Origin: DATBHM01 sp963772375
Lineage (GTDB): Bacteria > Actinomycetota > UBA4738 > JACQTL01
Length of the DNA stretch: 64,000 nt
Direction of reading: 5' to 3'
Assembly (NCBI GenBank): GCA_963772375.1
Contig: CAVYXG010000001.1
Location: forward strand, 496,001-560,000
Made by a program: the position numbers and the translations under genes. This document shows, one piece after another, positions 59,340-64,000 of the stretch. The notes below the pieces were generated by a model. The model searched no databases. It saw nothing but the letters and a program-made list of their open reading frames with translations, and was not told the DNA's origin. Within the stretch, counting starts at the first letter, position 1; every line of letters starts with the position of its first letter.

Positions 59340-60398
59340 CTATTTCACGACCCAGGTGTCGCCGCCCGTGAGCAGCTTCGCCAGGTCGCCCTTGCCGAGG
59401 CGTTCGGTCGCCGCCTCGACCTGCGCGTCCATCGCGTCCCCGTAGACCGGCCGGTCGATCGAACGGAACACCCCGATCGGCGTCGGCGTGGTCGGCCGCG
59501 ACGACAGGTGCGCCAGCTGGAACGCCAGCGTCGGGTCGTCGGAGTGCGCGTCGTGCACGACGATCTGCTCCGTCGGCGTGTCGGCCGTGGCCGCGATCTC
59601 CAGCCGCCCGTTCGGCCCCACGCGGACGCATCGTTGACCGTTGTCGAAGATCACGGGCTGGCCGTGTTCGATCCGGATCTGGTTGTGCACCGCGCCGGCG
59701 GCCTTGTCGCGCAGCGCGCCGAACGCCCCGTCGTTGAACACGTTGCAGTTCTGGTAGATCTCGACGAACGCCGCTCCCTTGTGCTCGGCGGCCGCCTTCA
59801 GCACCTCCGTCAGGTGCGCCCGATCGTTGTCGATCGTCCGCGCGACGAAGGCCCCCTCCGCCCCGAGCGCCAGCGCCACCGGGTTGAATGGGTGGTCGAG
59901 CGAGCCGAACGGCGTCGACTTCGTGACCTTCCCCTCCTCGGATGTCGGCGAGTACTGGCCCTTGGTGAGCCCGTAGATCTGATTGTTGAACATCAGGATC
60001 TTCAGGTTCACGTTGCGCCGGAGCGCGTGGATCAGGTGGTTGCCGCCGATCGAGAGCGCGTCGCCATCACCGGTCACGACCCACACGGAGAGGTCGCGGC
60101 GCGACGTGGCCAGCCCCGTCGCGATCGCCGGCGCCCGCCCGTGGATGCCGTGCATCCCGTACGTGTCCATGTAGTACGTGAACCGCCCCGAACACCCGAT
60201 CCCGCTGATGAACACGGTGTTGTGCGGCTCGACGCCGAGCGACGGCATGAACGACTGCACCGCCGCGAGGATCGCGTAGTCGCCGCAGCCCGGGCACCAC
60301 CGGACCTCCTGGTCCGATGTGAAGTCCTTCTTGGTCAGCGTGAGCGGCCCGGAGGCCGTGGAGGCCCCGTTGCCGTTCCCCGAGGTCGCGTCCGTCAC
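59340..60398 (-). CDS. korB: 2-oxoglutarate:ferredoxin oxidoreductase, beta subunit
   Basis: 352 residues carrying the TPP site: WCPGCGDYAILAAVQSF, GIGCSGRF, GDGDALSIGGNHLIHALRRN, MFNNQIYGLTKGQYSPTS. Together with KorA it oxidises 2-oxoglutarate (or another 2-oxoacid) to the acyl-CoA and reduces ferredoxin. The GTG overlaps the korA stop by four bases (GTGA) and has GGAGG upstream. Confidence 0.93.
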   Translation of the reverse strand: MTDATSGNGNGASTASGPLTLTKKDFTSDQEVRWCPGCGDYAILAAVQSFMPSLGVEPHNTVFISGIGCSGRFTYYMDTYGMHGIHGRAPAIATGLATSRRDLSVWVVTGDGDALSIGGNHLIHALRRNVNLKILMFNNQIYGLTKGQYSPTSEEGKVTKSTPFGSLDHPFNPVALALGAEGAFVARTIDNDRAHLTEVLKAAAEHKGAAFVEIYQNCNVFNDGAFGALRDKAAGAVHNQIRIEHGQPVIFDNGQRCVRVGPNGRLEIAATADTPTEQIVVHDAHSDDPTLAFQLAHLSSRPTTPTPIGVFRSIDRPVYGDAMDAQVEAATERLGKGDLAKLLTGGDTWVVK

Positions 60399-62233
60399 GA
60401 CAGCCTCCGCATGATCTCCTCTTCCAGCTCCTCGGCGAGGATCGGGTGCCCGGTGACGCGGTGGTAGCCCTGCACGTCCACCAGGAACTGCGCCCGCAGC
60501 ACCTTCTGTAGCTGGCCGGTGTTCATCTCCGGGACGAGCACCTGCGGATACCGCCGGAGCACGTCGCCGATGTTGCGGGGCAGCGGGTTGAGGTGGCGGA
60601 GGTGCGCGCCGGCGACCTTCGCCCCGTTCGCCCTCGTCCGGCGCACCGCGGCCCGGACGGCCCCGAACGTCGAGCCCCACCCCAGCACCAGCAGTTCCGC
60701 CTCCTGGTCGCCGTCGTCGACCCCGAGCTCCGGGATGTCGTTCGCGATGCCGGCCACCTTGGCGGCCCGGAGCTCGGTCATTCGTTCGTGGTTGGCGGCG
60801 TCGTAGGAGATGTTCCCGGCGTCGTCCTTCTCGAGGCCGCCGACGCGGTGCTCGAGGCCGGGCGTGCCCGGGAGCGCCCACGGCGGCGCGCCGTTGGCGT
60901 CGCGCAGGTAGCGCATGAACCCGTCGGGCGTGTTCGGCGCCTCGGCGAAGTTCGGCTCGATCGTCGGCAGCGTGTCCACGTCGGGCAGGAGCCAGGGTTC
61001 GGAGGAGTTCCCGAGGAACGTGTCGGAGAGCAGGATCACGGGCGTGCGGTACTTCACCGCGATGCGCGCGGCCTCGATCGCTGTGTCGAAGCAGTCCGAC
61101 GGCGTCGCGGCGGCCACGACCGGCAACGGCGACTCGCCGTGCCGCCCGTACAGCGCCTGCAGCAGGTCGGCGGCCTCCGTCTTGGTCGGCATGCCCGTCG
61201 ACGGGCCGCTGCGCATGACGTCCACGATGATCATGGGGAGCTCGAGCATGACGGCGAGGCCGACGGTCTCGGTCTTGAGGTCGAGGCCGGGGCCGCTCGT
61301 GCCGGTCACGCCGAGCGAGCCGCCGAAGGCGGCCCCCAGCGCGGCGCCGGCCGCGGCGATCTCGTCCTCGGCCTGCAGCGTGCGGACGCCGAAGTTCTTC
61401 CGCCGGCTGAGCTCGTGGAGCAGATCCGACGCCGGCGTGATCGGGTAGGACGCGTAGAACAGCGGGAGCCCGCTGCGGGCGCCGGCCGCGATCAGTCCCC
61501 AGCTGAGTGCGGTGGCGCCGGAGATGTTGCGGTACAGCCCCGGCCTGGCCTCGAACGGCTTGACCTCGAAGCTGTGCGCGAACAGCTCGGTCGTCTCGCC
61601 GAAGTTGTAGCCCGCCTTGAACGCCTGGAGGTTCGCCTGCTTGATGTCCTCCTTGCCGGCGAACTTGGCCTCGATCCACCGTTCGGTGACGTCGGTCGGC
61701 CGGCCGAACATCCAGCTCACCAGCCCGAGCGCGAACATGTTCTTCGACCGCTCGGCGTCCTTCTTGGTGATGTCCAGGCCCTCCGTGGCCCGGACGGTGA
61801 TCGTGGTCATCGGAACCCGGAAGACCTGGTAGCTCTCGAGCGAGTCGTCGTCGAGGGGGTTCTCCTCGTAGCCGGCCTTCTCCAGGTTCCGGTCGATGAA
61901 CGCGTCCTCGTTGACGATCAGGATGCCCCCGCGCTCGAGCGAGCTCAGGTTGGTCTTCAGCGCGGCGGGGTTCATCGCGACGAGGACGTTCGGCCGGTCG
62001 CCCGGCGTGGTGATGTCGCGGCTGGCGAAGTGGATCTGGAACGCCGACACGCCGGCGAGGGTCCCGGCCGGAGCGCGGATCTCCGCCGGGAAGTCCGGCA
62101 GCGTCGCAAGGTCGTTGCCCAACACGGCGGTGGCGCTGGTGAACCGGTCGCCGGTCAACTGCATGCCGTCGCCGGAGTCGCCGGCGAACCGAACGACGAC
62201 GCGCTCCCGCTCTTCGACGGTCTTCGGAGTCAT
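60395..62233 (-). CDS. korA: 2-oxoglutarate:ferredoxin oxidoreductase, alpha (gamma-alpha fused) subunit
   Basis: 612 residues. The gamma domain is N-terminal (RFAGDSGDGMQLTGDRF, SAFQIHFAS, NVLVAMNPAALKTNL) and the alpha domain follows from about 230 (YPITPASDLLHELS, GTSGPGLDLKTETVGLAVM, SGPSTGMPTKTE). This fused form is the actinobacterial KorA type. It replaces or supplements 2-oxoglutarate dehydrogenase. Divergent from an aldo/keto reductase. Confidence 0.94.
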   Translation of the reverse strand: MTPKTVEERERVVVRFAGDSGDGMQLTGDRFTSATAVLGNDLATLPDFPAEIRAPAGTLAGVSAFQIHFASRDITTPGDRPNVLVAMNPAALKTNLSSLERGGILIVNEDAFIDRNLEKAGYEENPLDDDSLESYQVFRVPMTTITVRATEGLDITKKDAERSKNMFALGLVSWMFGRPTDVTERWIEAKFAGKEDIKQANLQAFKAGYNFGETTELFAHSFEVKPFEARPGLYRNISGATALSWGLIAAGARSGLPLFYASYPITPASDLLHELSRRKNFGVRTLQAEDEIAAAGAALGAAFGGSLGVTGTSGPGLDLKTETVGLAVMLELPMIIVDVMRSGPSTGMPTKTEAADLLQALYGRHGESPLPVVAAATPSDCFDTAIEAARIAVKYRTPVILLSDTFLGNSSEPWLLPDVDTLPTIEPNFAEAPNTPDGFMRYLRDANGAPPWALPGTPGLEHRVGGLEKDDAGNISYDAANHERMTELRAAKVAGIANDIPELGVDDGDQEAELLVLGWGSTFGAVRAAVRRTRANGAKVAGAHLRHLNPLPRNIGDVLRRYPQVLVPEMNTGQLQKVLRAQFLVDVQGYHRVTGHPILAEELEEEIMRRLS

Positions 62234-62377
62234 CCGCGGTTGGGCCGCTGTAGGGCGCGGGCCCGTCCTCCACCACCGATGGTAGCGCGTCCCATGGGCA
62301 TCCCGCGGGTCGCCGCCGCCGGCACGGCTTCGCTCCCGTACGATCGCGGACGTCGCCGCCCATCGGAGGAGTCCTGC

Positions 62378-63346
62378 ATGCAGACGAGGAAGCTGGGGTC
62401 GAACGGTCCGGAGATCACCGTCGTCGGGTTCGGGACGTGGGAGGCGGGCGGGGAGGCCTGGGGGAAGAACGAGTCGGACGAGGCCGTGATCGGCGCGATC
62501 CGCGCGGGGCTCGACGCCGGGATCGGATGGATCGACACCGCCGAGGTCTACGGCGACGGCGTGTCAGAGCGGCTGGCCGGGCGGGCCATCGAGGGCCGTC
62601 GTGACGGAGTCGTGGTCGCGACCAAGGTCGCGCCCGGGCCCGAGGGAACCGGGTTCCGGCCCGAGCAGGTGCGGACCGCCGCCCGGCAGAGCCTGGACCG
62701 CCTCGGCATCGACCGAATCGACGTCTACCAGCTGCACTGGCCGGATTCGACCGGCGTTCCCGTCGAGGAGACGTGGGGCGCGATGGCGGCGCTCGTCGAC
62801 GAGGGCCTGGTCGGCGCGATCGGCGTCTCGAACTTCGACCGCGAGCTGATCGAGCGGTGCGAGGCGGTCCGGCACGTCGATTCGCTCCAGCAGAACTTCT
62901 CGATGCTGGTCCTCGACGACCGCGAGCTCATCGCGTGGTGCGGGGAGCAGGGAACCGGCGTGCTCGCGTACGGGCCGCTCGCGTTCGGGCTGCTCACGGG
63001 CGCGATCACCAAGGACACCGTGTACGCGGAGGGCGACTGGCGGAGCCGCACCGACGATCCCGACACGAAGCATCTGTTCGGCTCCGGGGCCATCGACCGG
63101 AGCCTGGCCGTCGCGGACGGCGTCGGGTCCGTGGCCGAACGCCTCGGCGTGACCGCCGCGGAGGTGGCGCTGGCGTGGACCGTCGCCCAGCCCGGCGTCA
63201 CGTCGGCCATCGCCGGGTCGCGCAACGCCCGGCACGTACGGGAGAACGCCCGCGCGGGCGACCTCGATCTGGACGTCGCGACGCTGCGGGAGCTCGACGC
63301 CCTGCTCCCCCTGGGCCCGCAAGCGCCATCGGAACACCACGACTGA
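62378..63346 (+). CDS. Aldo/keto reductase
   Basis: 322 residues: LGSNGPEITVVGFGTWEAGG, catalytic Tyr in DTAEVYGDGVSE, Lys in VVATKVAP, and His in VYQLHWPDS, then GAIGVSNFD and AIAGSRNARHV for NADPH. The full tetrad is present, unlike the aldo/keto reductase at 52.9 kb. GGAGGAG lies five bases before the ATG, and a TACGAT -10-like box lies at 62339-62344. Confidence 0.92.
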   Translation: MQTRKLGSNGPEITVVGFGTWEAGGEAWGKNESDEAVIGAIRAGLDAGIGWIDTAEVYGDGVSERLAGRAIEGRRDGVVVATKVAPGPEGTGFRPEQVRTAARQSLDRLGIDRIDVYQLHWPDSTGVPVEETWGAMAALVDEGLVGAIGVSNFDRELIERCEAVRHVDSLQQNFSMLVLDDRELIAWCGEQGTGVLAYGPLAFGLLTGAITKDTVYAEGDWRSRTDDPDTKHLFGSGAIDRSLAVADGVGSVAERLGVTAAEVALAWTVAQPGVTSAIAGSRNARHVRENARAGDLDLDVATLRELDALLPLGPQAPSEHHD

Positions 63347-63373
63347 TCGGCCGACCACGACCCGGAACCGCCG

Positions 63374-63379
63374 TACCAT
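63374..63379 (+). promoter_or_regulatory. -10 box (TACCAT) of a probable leaderless promoter
   Basis: Seven bases separate it from the GTG at 63387. Confidence 0.4.
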
Positions 63380-63386
63380 CGGCGGA

Positions 63387-63815
63387 GTGCAGGTTCCCCA
63401 GTCCCGGCGACGCTCCCGCCGCGGTTCGGCGGTGGTCGAGGCGTGCTTCTGGATCGTGGCGGTCGGTTCGCTCGTCGCCACGATCGTCTACTCGCTCGGC
63501 CCGGCGCCGTCCGTCCTGCACCAGTTCCCCCTCGCGGACAAGGTGTTCCACGCGTCCGCCTACGGCGCGATCACGCTGACCTGGCTGCTGGCGGCCGTGT
63601 GGCGGCCGGGCCGGGGTGGCGGCGTGGCGGCCGGCGACGCCCCGGCCGTGATGATCTGCGCGATCCTGCTGGGCGCCGGCGTGGAGTTGGCGCAGCACTT
63701 CGTCCACCGGGACTCGCAGCTGTTCGATGCGGTCGCCGACGTCGTCGGCGCGCTGGCCGGGTTCGCCGTGTGGGGCCTCATCCGGGCGATCGACCGGACG
63801 ACACCGCGCGACTGA
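63387..63815 (+). CDS. VanZ-like membrane protein
   Basis: 142 residues, four membrane helices, with a VanZ-like pattern (DKVFHASAYGAIT, GVELAQHFVHRDSQLFDAVADVVGALAGF). VanZ-type proteins are widespread and only loosely tied to teicoplanin resistance; function unknown. GTG start. Confidence 0.8.
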   Translation: MQVPQSRRRSRRGSAVVEACFWIVAVGSLVATIVYSLGPAPSVLHQFPLADKVFHASAYGAITLTWLLAAVWRPGRGGGVAAGDAPAVMICAILLGAGVELAQHFVHRDSQLFDAVADVVGALAGFAVWGLIRAIDRTTPRD

Positions 63816-63818
63816 CGT

Positions 63819-63995
63819 TCAGTCCGCTTCGTCCGCGGACGCCTGCGCCTCACCGGACCACCGTTCGACGTGCGGCCGGTACCAGTGGCGGGTGTTCCGG
63901 CGGCACACCCACGAGTCGTAGCCGAACGGCAGGAACCACATCTCGCCGCCGCAGGGGCAGGACGGCGGCTCCGGCGAAGTGTCCTGGGTCGTCAT
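63819..63995 (-). CDS. Small Cys-motif protein
   Basis: 58 residues: CPCGGEMWFLPFGYDSWVC, three Cys near the N-terminus, then a hydrophilic tail. It may bind zinc. The stop overlaps no neighbour; it converges on the VanZ-like gene with a three-base gap. Family unknown. Confidence 0.55.
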   Translation of the reverse strand: MTTQDTSPEPPSCPCGGEMWFLPFGYDSWVCRRNTRHWYRPHVERWSGEAQASADEAD

Positions 63996-64000
63996 GCCAG

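Noticed and set aside
59340..62363. A continuous 1007-residue frame joining korB with upstream sequence
   Set aside because: korA occupies another frame from 60395; the GTGA junction and ribosome site show that korB starts at 60398.

Overview
The window is a stretch of chromosome from a very GC-rich (roughly 70%) bacterium. A WhiB-type iron-sulfur regulator, a four-PASTA Ser/Thr kinase, a 13E12/DUF222 HNH protein, F420-type enzymes (LLM-class and Ddn-like), a DnaQ-UvrC-like nuclease and gram-positive-type LexA boxes point to Actinomycetota, probably an uncultured or deep-branching lineage; the class cannot be fixed from this sequence. No rRNA, tRNA, CRISPR array, insertion sequence or phage gene was seen. 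Gene density is high, many starts are GTG, and about ten gene pairs overlap by four bases (mostly GTGA), indicating many translationally coupled operons. Several genes have a TAnnnT box 7-8 bases before the start codon and no Shine-Dalgarno site, which suggests leaderless mRNAs. || Layout. 1-9.2 kb: a partial multi-pass membrane protein; thiamin genes in two blocks (thiS-thiE, and thiG-thiH behind a TPP riboswitch); an ECF sigma factor coupled to a DUF4349 membrane protein; and a Usp-ABC1 kinase fusion. 9.3-17.8 kb: a DUF222 HNH nuclease with a LexA box in its promoter, an SRPBCC/ArsR pair with two matching operators, a lone ClpP, a PASTA kinase, endonuclease IV, and a GMC oxidoreductase with its small partner. 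17.0-23.5 kb: two small secreted/membrane proteins, a molybdopterin oxidoreductase, threonine aldolase, a ketopantoate reductase-like protein, an IclR regulator divergent from a dimethylglycine-dehydrogenase-like flavoprotein, and a nucleotidyltransferase-like gene. The last two are both cut off at one point near 23,078. 23.6-28.1 kb: formate-THF ligase, a PFK of predicted PPi-dependent type, and glycerol kinase. 28.1-35.8 kb: a structured intergenic region, a zinc-ribbon protein, a PlsC acyltransferase, a lipase-like hydrolase, a cytidylate-kinase-like protein, an EEP-family protein, a COG2403 GTPase and a four-PAS histidine kinase. || 35.8-48.4 kb: on the minus strand, an ArsA ATPase/small Cys protein/ROK kinase/LLM oxidoreductase operon and an acyl-CoA synthetase/TM peptide/SRPBCC/zinc-ribbon operon, along with a metallophosphoesterase, HAD hydrolase, glycosyltransferase, YgfZ-like protein, CoA-transferase/racemase and WhiB. 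48.5-64 kb: an SOS-controlled exonuclease/GIY-YIG protein, a thiolase with a stand-alone RAM protein, an SGNH lipoprotein, a six-gene minus-strand cluster ending in an aldo/keto reductase, an aquaporin, an AidB-like dehydrogenase, a cysteine-desulfurase homologue lacking both catalytic residues, 2-oxoglutarate:ferredoxin oxidoreductase (korA-korB), an aldo/keto reductase, a VanZ-like protein and a small Cys protein. || The genes suggest a heterotroph that uses fatty acids and glycerol, has ferredoxin-linked central metabolism and one-carbon chemistry, makes its own thiamin through the radical-SAM (ThiH) route, and has a LexA regulon that reaches at least two nucleases here.
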